64,000 nucleotides of DNA from Cytophagales bacterium (GTDB lineage Bacteria > Bacteroidota > Bacteroidia > Cytophagales > Thermoflexibacteraceae): NCBI GenBank assembly GCA_013299115.1, contig JAAFKA010000003.1, positions 59,384 to 123,383 of the forward strand, written 5' to 3'. Positions 1 through 8,532 of this stretch are shown here, one piece after another; the stretch's first letter is position 1, and each line of letters starts with the position of its first letter. A program made the position numbers and the translations under genes. The notes under the pieces are model-generated. The model ran no database searches and was not told the DNA's origin. It saw only the letters and a program-made list of their open reading frames with translations.

Positions 1-418
1 CATTGGACTTGTAATAGGATAACTTTTCTCTAATAATTTCTTTTGCTGAGAACTCTACTTCGTATTGATAATAAATATTGTTAGCTCCAATAAATTCAAT
101 TTCAAATATTGTATTTTGATTTAAGGTTTGTTTATCAAATAAAAAGACCTCATCATTATCTCTAATTGTCATTCCTACCTTAAAACTATCTGAAGTGGTA
201 ACCAACCACCGTAAAGCACTAAAAGCCTGCAAAAAATTACTTTTCCCTGCATTATTTTTGCCATACAGCACCGCAGTTTTCAATACCTCTATCTTGTCGT
301 AATTTTCCAATACAAAAGCTGCATTATGTCTTTCTTTTACTCTCGCAGACGTGAGCATAGAAAAAGTTTGGCGGTCTTTAATGGAACGGAAATTGGTAAT
401 AGAGAATTCAAGTAGCAT
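1..418 (-). CDS. AAA family ATPase, 5' part (runs off window)
   Basis: This is the first 139 codons of a gene read leftwards; the rest lies outside the window. The ATG at 418 opens with MLLEFSITNFRSIKDRQTFS, the usual N-terminus of ABC/SMC-like AAA_15/AAA_21 ATPases (RloA, AbiL and OLD-like groups). A Walker A motif, GKNNAGKS, lies near residue 50. In this family ATP binding closes a dimer that controls an attached or neighbouring nuclease or toxin, often in phage defence. The partner would lie downstream, off the left end, so its role cannot be fixed. A promoter at 459-490 supports the start. The family call is firm; the defence role is inference. Confidence 0.85.
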   Translation of the reverse strand, partial: MLLEFSITNFRSIKDRQTFSMLTSARVKERHNAAFVLENYDKIEVLKTAVLYGKNNAGKSNFLQAFSALRWLVTTSDSFKVGMTIRDNDEVFLFDKQTLNQNTIFEIEFIGANNIYYQYEVEFSAKEIIREKLSYYKSN

Positions 419-458
419 ATTTTTACAGATTTTAAAGTTTACTTTTGCGTATTTTATG

Positions 459-490
459 CAAAAATATAAATTAAATTCTATTTAATCAAA
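459..490 (-). promoter_or_regulatory. Bacteroidota-type promoter of the AAA ATPase gene
   Basis: On the minus strand a -33 TTTG (487-490) and a -7 TATTTTTG (459-466) are separated by 20 bases. They lie 41 bases upstream of the ATG at 418. This fits the Bacteroidota consensus TTTG-N19/20-TAnnTTTG. Confidence 0.6.
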
Positions 491-571
491 GTTTTAAGGT
501 TAATATTTTTCTTACAAGAAACTGCTATTATTTTAATCCACACTTATTTATTTCCATTCCACCTTTTTTTA

Positions 572-579
572 TACCTTTG
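572..579 (+). promoter_or_regulatory. Isolated -7 box with no gene behind it
   Basis: A perfect TACCTTTG reads to the right, but only an 11-codon ORF (ATG at 594) follows, inside the 3' end of an oppositely oriented small ORF. No TTG lies at the expected distance. It may be chance, or the promoter of a gene since lost. Confidence 0.25.
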
Positions 580-591
580 CAAAAAGAAAAA

Positions 592-828
592 CTATGTACC
601 CAAATTTAACTTGTGAAATAGCAAATTAAGTGATGTTCGCAATTTATAGAGGAGTAGCCTGATTTCTGGTTCTGTATTGGTAAGAACTGTATATATTTTA
701 GCAAAACCTGTTGCCTCGTCTATTCCTTGTGTTTCATAAACAAAGAGTAAATCATTGGCAAGGGTTGTTTCCGTAAAACTATGCTTACTGCAAACTGCCT
801 TTAAATCTGCTATAAATTGCTGCTGCAT
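592..828 (-). CDS. Hypothetical small protein (78 aa)
   Basis: I do not recognise this protein. It is 78 residues long, has no signal peptide or membrane segment, and looks like a short alpha-helical soluble protein (start MQQQFIADLKAVC). It begins 6 bases after the stop of the ORF at 835-1086, so the two could be co-translated or could be pieces of one older gene split by a stop and frameshift. No promoter is visible directly upstream. Codon use is not obviously foreign. Whether it is expressed is uncertain. Confidence 0.4.
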   Translation of the reverse strand: MQQQFIADLKAVCSKHSFTETTLANDLLFVYETQGIDEATGFAKIYTVLTNTEPEIRLLLYKLRTSLNLLFHKLNLGT

Positions 829-834
829 AGTTTT

Positions 835-1086
835 CTACGATTGGAAATGTAAGTGATACAGCACATCAAAATCGTGGTTGAGTTCTTCGGTTATGCTATC
901 CAAATAATTTTCACCTATCAGCCCTGTTGCTTTGGCAATAATGGAATGGCAATAGTTATCAGCTTGTGGATTTTCTAGTTCTTCTATAACTCTGAAAGAT
1001 TTTTGGTTTTCAAAGAGCACATAAAAGAAACTGCTTGAAAAGTCAAGAAAATGGAATTTTATAAAATATAACTTATTGAAAATCAA
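835..1086 (-). CDS. Hypothetical ORF whose first ~21 codons come from a repeat element
   Basis: This 83-codon ORF has no recognised domain. From about residue 22 it looks like ordinary soluble protein (FRVIEELENPQADNYCHSII). Its first 21 codons, rich in Phe, Ile and Lys, lie inside the inverted-repeat element at 1024-1136. The natural reading is that the element inserted into or deleted the original 5' end, and that the present start codon is borrowed from it. The ORF is therefore probably a 5'-truncated remnant, perhaps joined functionally to the 78-residue ORF just downstream. It could still be translated from the element's ATG. Confidence 0.35.
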   Translation of the reverse strand: MIFNKLYFIKFHFLDFSSSFFYVLFENQKSFRVIEELENPQADNYCHSIIAKATGLIGENYLDSITEELNHDFDVLYHLHFQS

Positions 1087-1136
1087 TTATTTATATTCTT
1101 TTTTTCTACTTTTTTGACTTTTTGGGCAGTTTCTTT
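1024..1136. repeat. 113-bp element with inverted-repeat ends (copy A)
   Basis: The ends AAAGAAACTGC (1024-1034) and GCAGTTTCTTT (1126-1136) are perfect inverted repeats. The pairing continues inward, imperfectly, over about 23 bases (GAAAAGTCAA against TTGACTTTTT). The AT-rich core on the minus strand (around 1044-1100) is nearly identical to the core at 23281-23325, so this is a dispersed MITE-like or palindromic element rather than a simple terminator. Confidence 0.7.
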
Positions 1137-1158
1137 AAAAATCTACCAATTTGTAAGT

Positions 1159-1869
1159 TTAATTGCCAGCACCTACCACAAATTTTTTGCGTAGTTCTTG
1201 AATTTGCCTTACTTTTTCGGCTTTCAATTTCTTTTCTTGGTCTTCCACCCACTTCACTTCGCTATATTTGCGGTTTGGATACTGTTCTATGTAGTAAACA
1301 TATTTCAGCTTAAATTCCGCAAAAATTTCTTTGTAATACTCTTCAATCATAGCAAAGTTTGCGTGAATATTGGTTTTGAGGTCAGCTAACTCACTTTGCT
1401 CTTGCAAAATAATAGCCTCCATACCTGCCAATTCTGCGTGTGTAACCCGCTGTGCCTTGCCGTTTGCATCTTTTTTACCTTTTTTACCTGATTTTGCGTC
1501 ATTGATTTGTTTCATGATTTCCTCAAAAGCAACATCATCGATAAACATATCACTTTGGTCGGTAGGCAAGTTCAAACCAATAACAGCTTCTTCATCTGCC
1601 AACTGGCGAAGCATCAGTTCTTGTTTCCACATATTCACTTCTTCTAATTGCTTAATGGACATCTTGCTACGTGGCTTGCCACAGTATTTTGTCCACAAAG
1701 TAGTGTCAGTCGGATTAGACACTAACTTTTTCCAGATTTCAGGTTTCTTCAACGGGTCATCGACTCCTACTTGGGCAGAAGCCGCATTTTGCAAGCCTAA
1801 CACCAACACAACAGCCAAGAACAACCGCAAGGCTGCTGCCAAATAACAATTTGACAAGGTAATTTTCAT
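1159..1869 (-). CDS. Secreted coiled-coil protein of unknown function
   Basis: The 236-residue product starts with a classical signal peptide: KITLSNCYLAA, a hydrophobic stretch, then a likely cleavage after AASA near residue 32. It is predicted to be periplasmic or exported. The mature part is highly charged and helical, with a Lys-rich linker around 130-140 (KSGKKGKKD) and a C-terminal coiled-coil-like half with many Glu, Lys and Tyr. I do not recognise a family. Its own promoter sits at 1901-1931, so it is monocistronic. The nearest upstream gene on this strand, pabB, ends 115 bases away and looks unrelated. That it is a real gene is well supported; its function is open. Confidence 0.75.
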   Translation of the reverse strand: MKITLSNCYLAAALRLFLAVVLVLGLQNAASAQVGVDDPLKKPEIWKKLVSNPTDTTLWTKYCGKPRSKMSIKQLEEVNMWKQELMLRQLADEEAVIGLNLPTDQSDMFIDDVAFEEIMKQINDAKSGKKGKKDANGKAQRVTHAELAGMEAIILQEQSELADLKTNIHANFAMIEEYYKEIFAEFKLKYVYYIEQYPNRKYSEVKWVEDQEKKLKAEKVRQIQELRKKFVVGAGN

Positions 1870-1900
1870 AATTTTTTTTAGGTGATAATAGAAGCTAATA

Positions 1901-1931
1901 CAAAGTTAGGTTTTATTGAAAAATAAAACAA
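1901..1931 (-). promoter_or_regulatory. Promoter of the secreted coiled-coil protein
   Basis: TAACTTTG (1901-1908) is preceded by TTG (1929-1931) at a spacing of 20, a full match to the Bacteroidota -33/-7 pattern. The leader to the ATG at 1869 is about 25 bases. Confidence 0.7.
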
Positions 1932-1984
1932 AAAAGCAACCAATTTTTTATTTTTCCAAATATAAAATTGTGTTTAACAAGCCC

Positions 1985-3316
1985 TTAACAGCTTACTAAC
2001 GAATTTAACACCTTGCGAATGGCTTGGGTTTTGAGCAAACATTCTTCATATTCTTGTGCTGCATCAGAGTCATAGGTGATGGCACTGCCCGCCATAAAAT
2101 TGATAGTTTGGGCATGGTCATCATAAAAAATGGTGCGAATGACTACATTCAAATCAAAGTCGTTAGTAGGGGTGAAGTAGCCTACTGCACCTGAAAACAA
2201 TCCTCTTTGGTGGGTTTCGTAGTGGTCTATGAGTTGCATAGCCCTTATTTTGGGGGCACCCGTCATACTGCCCATAGGGAAAGCATTTTTGATAATGGTT
2301 GTGAGTAGGGTAGGGGAGGCTACTGTTGCCACCACTGTCGAAATCATTTGGCTGACTTGGGCAAAACCATAAATTCCAAATAACTCCTCTACTTTGATAG
2401 AGCCTGTTTGGGCTGTTCGTGCAAAATCATTGCGAACAAGGTCGACTATCATTAAGTTTTCAGCTCTTTCTTTTTCGCTGTTTTTAAGTTGTTGTTGCAA
2501 CAGTTGGTCTTCTTCTGGTGTTTTGCCACGTTTTACAGTACCTTTAATGGGTTGCGAAATAATTTGTTGTCCTTCTTTTTTTAAAAATCTTTCAGGCGAA
2601 GCCCCTATCAAATAAAGGTTTTGGTATTTGAAAAAACAGGCAAAAGGCATAGGCGAAATAGTTTTTAATTGCCAATAAGCAGCCACAGGGCTTATTTTCT
2701 GTTGGGCAGAAAAATGTAAGCAAAAATTCAGTTCATAAACCTCCCCTTCCCTAATGTTTTGCTTGATTTGTTCTACGCTTTGTATATAATCTTCTTTCGT
2801 TAAACTACACGTTATCAAGGTTTTATTTTTATTTTTCTCTCCATTTTGTATAGCATTGGTAGCAAGCAATGGCAAATTGGTAGCACAAATTTGTTGGTAA
2901 ATAACTTGCGGGTTGTCAAAAGTATAAATAGTAATTTGTTGTTCGTCAAATTCAATCAAATGTTGAGGAACAAACCAAAAAGTTGGCGGAAAATGAATAG
3001 CAGCAGGGTTTTGACTTTGCAAATTTTCTATTTCATTTTTGAGGTCGTAGCTCAAAAAGCCAAAAACATAATCTTGGGCTTGGGTTTGAAAACTTTGCAA
3101 CCATTCTAAATGTGTGAGTTTTTCTGGCTTTGTTGGTAATAATTCCTTTGCCCCTATTGCCAATAAGGTGCGAAAAGGTTGGTGGGGGTAGTGCGTAAAC
3201 AAATGTGCATTGCCATCAGTCAAGCAGCAAACCTCAAACTCTTGAGCAAAAATAAGTGCTTGCTGTAAAAAATCGGGTGTAGCTGCAAAGGTCTGGCGGT
3301 TTCGTTGGGTGAACAT
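1985..3316 (-). CDS. pabB: Aminodeoxychorismate synthase component I
   Basis: The enzyme converts chorismate plus ammonia (from the PabA glutaminase) to 4-amino-4-deoxychorismate, the first step of p-aminobenzoate and folate synthesis in the cytosol. The 443 residues show the chorismate-binding fold: PIKGT at 256-260, MIVDLVRND at 289-297, MTGAPK at 351-356, SGAVGYF at 375-381 and GSAITYDS at 410-417. The Lys in PIKGT separates ADC synthases from anthranilate synthase TrpE, which has PAGT there. Length is normal for a PabB without a fused PabC. No pabA or pabC lies nearby, and the gene appears to stand alone behind its promoter at 3352-3382. Confidence 0.93.
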   Translation of the reverse strand: MFTQRNRQTFAATPDFLQQALIFAQEFEVCCLTDGNAHLFTHYPHQPFRTLLAIGAKELLPTKPEKLTHLEWLQSFQTQAQDYVFGFLSYDLKNEIENLQSQNPAAIHFPPTFWFVPQHLIEFDEQQITIYTFDNPQVIYQQICATNLPLLATNAIQNGEKNKNKTLITCSLTKEDYIQSVEQIKQNIREGEVYELNFCLHFSAQQKISPVAAYWQLKTISPMPFACFFKYQNLYLIGASPERFLKKEGQQIISQPIKGTVKRGKTPEEDQLLQQQLKNSEKERAENLMIVDLVRNDFARTAQTGSIKVEELFGIYGFAQVSQMISTVVATVASPTLLTTIIKNAFPMGSMTGAPKIRAMQLIDHYETHQRGLFSGAVGYFTPTNDFDLNVVIRTIFYDDHAQTINFMAGSAITYDSDAAQEYEECLLKTQAIRKVLNSLVSC

Positions 3317-3351
3317 GGAACAGAATTATAAGATTAACAGGATTTGAAATT

Positions 3352-3382
3352 CAAAATTAGTGAGATTTTTAAATGAAAACAA
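3352..3382 (-). promoter_or_regulatory. Promoter of pabB
   Basis: TAATTTTG (3352-3359) with TTG (3380-3382) 20 bases upstream. The -33 lies inside the left arm of the terminator hairpin that ends the preceding SusC/SusD transcript. Confidence 0.55.
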
Positions 3383-3408
3383 CCTAACACGAGGGTGTTA
3401 GGTTGTTG
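3379..3408 (-). terminator. Terminator after susD
   Basis: The 13-base arms AACAACCTAACAC and GTGTTAGGTTGTT pair perfectly around a 4-base loop, followed on the minus strand by TTTTCATTT. It lies 22 bases after the SusD stop codon. Confidence 0.75.
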
Positions 3409-3430
3409 GAAAGCATACTAACAAAATTAC

Positions 3431-4792
3431 TTAGTAACCCGCATTTTGTTTCAAATTTGGATTTACATTCATTTCTCGTTGAGGTATTGGTGCTACCAAA
3501 GCAGGAGCATCATAGTTTAAATTAATGGTATTACCACCAGCGTCAAAACCGGTAACAGCACCTTTCCAACGTTTCAAATCGTGAATTAAATGCCCTTCTG
3601 CTATTAATTCCAACTTACGTTCTCTACGGATGTCATCAACTGTTAGAGAAGTAAGGGCTGATAAGTTTGCTCGCTGACGAATGCGGTTAATATCTTCAAG
3701 AGGTGAAGCACCCACGGAAGTAGTTAGTGCGAAGTTAGCCTCAGCTCTTATTAAATACATTTCAGCAAGACGTATAACAGGTAGAACAGCATTATTTTGT
3801 TCTGTCCATTTTCCAGACAAGGTACGTGAACCTGCACCAACAAAGAACAAAGCACGACGTGCATCATTAGAGGCGAATTGGTTTAACATACCTGGTAAGT
3901 ATTGTACATCGCGTCTTGAAACAAAGAAACTTGCCATCTGATTTACATTATCCTGAGCATTAGATTGGATAGCAAATAAATCTTCAGAAGAGTTTTTTGC
4001 ATTATTAAAGCACGCAGCAACAGTAGCAGCCAAAGTTCTACGTGAGCCAGTAATTACCCTATTGGCAGCATCTCTTGCTTCTGCATATTTGTACTGTTGC
4101 AGATATACTCTTGACAAGAAAGCAGCAGCCACAGATTTATCCGCATAAACACCGTTTGAAGCAGGTAGTTTAGCTTCTGCGTCTTTCAAGTCTGCTTCAA
4201 TAACAGCATATACCTCACTGATTGTGCTTCTTTTCAACAGCTCTGTATTATTAGTTTTAGTTTGGATAGGAACACCACTATCGGCATCATTATTCGCTGA
4301 ACCTTGTATAAATGGTTTTCCATATATACGCAATATCTCAAAGTGCATGATGGCACGTAGAAACTTAGCTTCGCCTTCTATTCTATTCTTTGCTGTTTCA
4401 TCTTTTACTAAGGCCATATTTTCTAATACCAAATTAGCCCCATTGATTGTTCGGTAGGCAGCTAACCACATAGCAGCCACGTCAGCATTATTGACTAATA
4501 TGTATTTATTAGAGAATTGACGAGGGTCGTCAAATGTTCCACGCCAGCGAATTTCTGCTAGACTTGCACCCAACAGTTCAGCATTTAACAGCATACGTGA
4601 ACCATAGGCATTTGTAGAAGTTAATGCCTCATAGCCACCAATAAGCACTGTTTGTACATCTGTTTCAGATGTGATAACGTCTTTAGGTAAGCCACTTAAA
4701 AAAGGTTTAACCTCCAAATCGGCACCGCAACTTGTACCACCCAAAACAAGAATGGTGGACAATGCTGCTATATTTATATATTTTTTTAACAT
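3431..4792 (-). CDS. SusD/RagB family nutrient-binding outer membrane lipoprotein
   Basis: SusD-family proteins cap a SusC channel on the cell surface and bind the oligosaccharide or peptide it imports. I place the start at the ATG at 4792, which gives a tight lipoprotein signal, MLKKYINIAALSTILVLGG followed by TSC; an upstream ATG at 4819 would add nine residues ahead of it. The mature protein has the TPR-like SusD fold: an N-terminal part with a conserved GGYEAL-like segment and the C-terminal NRIRQRANL...RRERKLELIAEGHLIHDLKRW block typical of RagB/SusD. It follows the SusC gene by about 100 bases, as expected. No glycan enzymes flank the pair, so the substrate is unknown. Confidence 0.93.
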   Translation of the reverse strand: MLKKYINIAALSTILVLGGTSCGADLEVKPFLSGLPKDVITSETDVQTVLIGGYEALTSTNAYGSRMLLNAELLGASLAEIRWRGTFDDPRQFSNKYILVNNADVAAMWLAAYRTINGANLVLENMALVKDETAKNRIEGEAKFLRAIMHFEILRIYGKPFIQGSANNDADSGVPIQTKTNNTELLKRSTISEVYAVIEADLKDAEAKLPASNGVYADKSVAAAFLSRVYLQQYKYAEARDAANRVITGSRRTLAATVAACFNNAKNSSEDLFAIQSNAQDNVNQMASFFVSRRDVQYLPGMLNQFASNDARRALFFVGAGSRTLSGKWTEQNNAVLPVIRLAEMYLIRAEANFALTTSVGASPLEDINRIRQRANLSALTSLTVDDIRRERKLELIAEGHLIHDLKRWKGAVTGFDAGGNTINLNYDAPALVAPIPQREMNVNPNLKQNAGY

Positions 4793-4892
4793 ATTTTTAA
4801 GAGAAGTTATGTATTGCAATACTTAAGTGTATCATTCAATTTGTAATAGTTTTTATTAAAATCCGTAAAAACTATTACAAAATTTGATACTT

Positions 4893-7800
4893 TTAGAAAC
4901 CAACATTTACACCAACCGTAAATGATTTAATTTGTGGTGTAGAATAAAAATCATTGCCCAAAAACAAATTATAATTGGTGGTCGTAGCACCCAAGTAATC
5001 TGTACTTACTTCTGGATCCCATCCTTTGTAAGGAGTAAATGTCAATAAATTTTGACCAATAATGTAAATTCTTGCACTGCTCAATTTTGCTTTGCTCAAC
5101 CATTTAGTAGGTACATTATAAGCCAACTGAACATTGCGTAAACGAAGGTAAGAACCATCTGTTAAATAACGACTTGAGGCATTAGAACCATTGTTTACAT
5201 ACAATCTGAATTGAGGTACATCTGTAATATCGCCTGGTTTTTGCCATCTTTTTAATTGGTCTGTTGTTTGGTTATCTTCGTAGATAAAATTGGCAGACAT
5301 GAACACCCCAGCACCGTTGAATATTTGATTACCTTGTACCCATTGCAACAAAAATGAAAGTTCTACACCTTTATAGCTGAACGTATTGGTCAAACCACCT
5401 ATCCAATTGGGATTTGGGTTGCCTAATACAGCGTCTTTTGCCTGATTAAAGTCATTTGTAGTTGCTCTATTCCCCTTAGCATCTTTTGTCCCGTTGTTCA
5501 GGTAATACAAAGCATCTCCATTATCTGGATTTACGCCTGCATACTCACGACCATAAAAAGTACCAATAGGTTGACCCACTTTTGCCACATTCAAATACCG
5601 AGAACCTCTTACATCAAGAATAGAATCTGCTCCTAAGCTAGTAATTTCATTGCGGTTTATAGCTATGTTGAAGTTGGTATTCCATTTCAAATCTCCAACC
5701 AAGTTAGCTGTATTAATTACAAATTCAAAACCATAATTTTTCAATGAACCTACATTAGCCCATTGTGTGGCAAAACCACTGGTTGTTGGAATTGGTCTCT
5801 GTAATAGCAAATCTCTTGTATTTTTTTGATAAAAATCTATCTCCCCTGTGATACGGTCTTTCAAGATACCAAAGTCCAAACCAATATCTACCTGTGATGT
5901 AGTTTCCCAAGTCAAATTAGGGTTTCCTATTTGAATATAACGTAAACCAGAAGTGCCTGCATAGCCTGCTGTGCCTCCCACCGTTACGGAAGCAGACCCT
6001 ACTAATGATTGGTGAAGATTGTTTGGAATGGCAGCATTACCTACAAGACCATAACTTGCTCTTAATTTTAAAAAGCTAACAATCTTATTCTCTTTTAAGA
6101 AAGTTTCTTCTGATAAAATCCAGCCCGCAGATATAGCAGGGAAGAAACCATAACGACTATTTTCGCCAAAACGTGAAGAACCATCTACACGACCACTTAA
6201 ACTAAAGAGGTAACGATTATTAAATTTGTAGTTAGCTCTCGCAAAATAAGATGCAAACGTATATTGTGTTCTATTAGCTTGTGCATCTGTTTTTGTAGCA
6301 GCACTTGACAACTTCGATAATTTATCAGAAGGAAATTTCTGACCAGCTAATAAATCGGTGTCAGTCGTAGATTTTTGAAAACTTTGACCCAATGTTAAAG
6401 AAAGGTTATGTTTTTCGGCAAAAACTTTATTGTAATTTAAGAAAGTTGTTGTTGTATAGTTAGCAACTGCTGTATTAGACAATTCACCAACGCCATCTTT
6501 ACCATCACGACCTTCTAATGTTTGTCTTCCCCAATAACGGTCTTCTGTTAATCTCATGTAATCTAAGGAAAATTCTGTTTTCAAAGATAAGCCTTTAATT
6601 ATTTCATAAGATGCGTAGGCAGAACCAATACTACGGAAAGTTGTTGCATCAAAACGATTGGCAATCGTATTGATTAGTGGGTTGTAATAAGGCAATAATG
6701 CTTTGTCATTTCTGTCATTAGAATAATTCCCATCAACATCAAATACAGGAGCAACGGGTGGCATAGCTACGATTTGCATCAGAGAGCTAAATTCATTATC
6801 ATCAGCCAGACGTTTAGTTAAAGTATTCGCAATTTGATTAGAAAGTCCTATCTTGAATTTGGTACTTACATTATGGTCTAATGTAAATCTTCCAGTAAAT
6901 CTTTCCATAGAATTACCTATCAAAATACCATTTTGCAAACTGCGCTGTCCACTAATAAAAAACTGTGTCTTGTCATTACCACCTTGTGCAGATAAATCGA
7001 ACTGAGAAATGCCTGCATCTTTACTATAAATAAGGTCTTGCCAGTTTGTATTTGGAACATTTTGTATATTATCAGGATTGGCTGGGTCAAACTTTCCTCC
7101 TGAATACCCTTCCAAAAGACTTAATGCAAAAGCCTCGTCATCTACATTTTTACCAGCTTCTCTTAATAACTTTACGTAATCTGCCGTACTTACAAATTCT
7201 CTCTTGCCTGTTGGACTACTCCAACCATGCTGATAGCCTAAATTAAATTTAGTTTTGCCTGATAATCCTTTTTTAGTCGTAATGATAATGACACCATTTG
7301 CTGCACGTGCGCCGTATATGGCTGCTGCTTGTGCATCTTTCAAAATATCAATAGAGGCAATATCATTCATGTTTAGGTCAGCCAAAGGGTTCAAACGAGA
7401 TTCTGTAACACTCTGACTTTCAGAAGTAATGATAACACCGTCTACCACGTACAAAGGCTCGTTACCTGCTGATACAGAAGAAGAACCACGAATACGCATC
7501 CGAACACCACCGCCAATTTTACCACTTTCTGTTGAAACAGACACACCAGCAGCACGACCTTGAATAGCTTGTTCAAAACTTGGTGTAGGTGTATTTTGAA
7601 TATCTTTTGCACTAACTTTGGCTATGTTACCAGTTAAATCTTGTTTAATGGCTGTACCGTAGCCAATAACTACAACCTCATTCATAGTGGTAGTTATTTC
7701 TTGCAAAATAATATCTATGCTTGTTTGACTACCAATTTCTCTTTCAACAGAGGTATAACCCACAAAAGAAAATACCAAAATCTTAGCATCATCACCTACG

Positions 7801-8003
7801 GAGAGTTTATAAGCACCCTCTACGTCTGTTTGCGTGCCTACTGTTGTACCTTTTACCATGACCGTAACACCGGGCAATGGTGTTCCATCGTCTTTCGAGG
7901 TTACTTTCCCCGAAATAGTCCTGCCTTGTGCGTAGGCTGCCACAGATACACTGAGCAGCAAGCAGAAGATGGCAAAACTATTGAGCAATAGTCGTTTCAT
8001 CAT
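4893..8003 (-). CDS. SusC/RagA family TonB-linked outer membrane protein
   Basis: This is the 1036-residue outer membrane channel of the SusC/SusD pair, which imports a bound nutrient with TonB energy. In order it has a signal peptide ending near AAYAQ (residue 26), a CarboxypepD-like domain (GKVTSKDDGTPLPGVTVMVKG), the SusC signature region NEVVVIGYGTAIKQDLTG around residues 110-130, a plug domain with the typical DIASIDILKDAQAAAIYG, and a long beta-barrel ending in Phe (VGVNVGF). The start could be either of two adjacent ATGs (8003 or 8000). A -7 box lies at 8066-8073. No sigma or anti-sigma regulator pair is adjacent, so control is not evident. Confidence 0.95.
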   Translation of the reverse strand: MMKRLLLNSFAIFCLLLSVSVAAYAQGRTISGKVTSKDDGTPLPGVTVMVKGTTVGTQTDVEGAYKLSVGDDAKILVFSFVGYTSVEREIGSQTSIDIILQEITTTMNEVVVIGYGTAIKQDLTGNIAKVSAKDIQNTPTPSFEQAIQGRAAGVSVSTESGKIGGGVRMRIRGSSSVSAGNEPLYVVDGVIITSESQSVTESRLNPLADLNMNDIASIDILKDAQAAAIYGARAANGVIIITTKKGLSGKTKFNLGYQHGWSSPTGKREFVSTADYVKLLREAGKNVDDEAFALSLLEGYSGGKFDPANPDNIQNVPNTNWQDLIYSKDAGISQFDLSAQGGNDKTQFFISGQRSLQNGILIGNSMERFTGRFTLDHNVSTKFKIGLSNQIANTLTKRLADDNEFSSLMQIVAMPPVAPVFDVDGNYSNDRNDKALLPYYNPLINTIANRFDATTFRSIGSAYASYEIIKGLSLKTEFSLDYMRLTEDRYWGRQTLEGRDGKDGVGELSNTAVANYTTTTFLNYNKVFAEKHNLSLTLGQSFQKSTTDTDLLAGQKFPSDKLSKLSSAATKTDAQANRTQYTFASYFARANYKFNNRYLFSLSGRVDGSSRFGENSRYGFFPAISAGWILSEETFLKENKIVSFLKLRASYGLVGNAAIPNNLHQSLVGSASVTVGGTAGYAGTSGLRYIQIGNPNLTWETTSQVDIGLDFGILKDRITGEIDFYQKNTRDLLLQRPIPTTSGFATQWANVGSLKNYGFEFVINTANLVGDLKWNTNFNIAINRNEITSLGADSILDVRGSRYLNVAKVGQPIGTFYGREYAGVNPDNGDALYYLNNGTKDAKGNRATTNDFNQAKDAVLGNPNPNWIGGLTNTFSYKGVELSFLLQWVQGNQIFNGAGVFMSANFIYEDNQTTDQLKRWQKPGDITDVPQFRLYVNNGSNASSRYLTDGSYLRLRNVQLAYNVPTKWLSKAKLSSARIYIIGQNLLTFTPYKGWDPEVSTDYLGATTTNYNLFLGNDFYSTPQIKSFTVGVNVGF

Positions 8004-8065
8004 TTTTTTGTTAGAGTTTTAGAATGTTTGGTAAAAACTATTAAAAAAGTGTTAGTTTTCTGTTT

Positions 8066-8073
8066 CAAAGGTA
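8066..8073 (-). promoter_or_regulatory. -7 box upstream of susC
   Basis: TACCTTTG on the minus strand, 63 bases before the SusC start. No clear TTG lies at the right distance; the upstream sequence is almost pure A/T. Confidence 0.5.
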
Positions 8074-8250
8074 ATTAGAAAAAAATAAGAAAAAAAAATA
8101 TTGTTTTAATTTTTCTAACAATTTTTAACAATTCTAAGTTATGAAAGGATTTGGTAATTCAGAATTCCTTGTTTCCTGAAAAGGAGGTGATGTTTTGTCA
8201 TTCGTGCAGTCATCTTTGACGTATTTCACTACATACTCTTTATGATGTAG

Positions 8251-8362
8251 AACTGACTACTATACGCAATTTACGCTGTAAACACCATGCGTTTAAATTG
8301 CGTATAGCAGTTGTTTTACTGAAACTAATAGATATAGTCCTTAGATAGATATAGTCCTTAGA
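8251..8362. repeat. Inverted repeat plus 17-bp tandem duplication in a 529-bp gap
   Basis: The gap 8004-8532 has no convincing gene. It holds an imperfect inverted repeat (8251-8276 against 8289-8312; shared core CTATACGCAATTT) and an exact tandem duplication of TAGATATAGTCCTTAGA (8329-8345 and 8346-8362). The rest is A/T-rich, with the SusC -7 box at the left and the next gene's promoter at the right. Confidence 0.6.
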
Positions 8363-8458
8363 AAATTCGAAGTATTTTTAAAACACCAATCCTTGCAAAA
8401 GTTATGGCTTTGGTAAGAATTTTTTAGCGTTTAATTGATTATAAACTTGGAAAAAGTA

Positions 8459-8487
8459 TTGAATTTAAGTCATTTTTTTTATATTTG
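8459..8487 (+). promoter_or_regulatory. Promoter of the OmpA-domain gene
   Basis: TTG (8459-8461), 18-base spacer, TATATTTG (8480-8487); the ATG follows at 8533. Confidence 0.55.
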
Positions 8488-8532
8488 ACTTTCAAAAAAG
8501 ATTTACTTCCGTTGCTAAGCCAAGAATAACAA

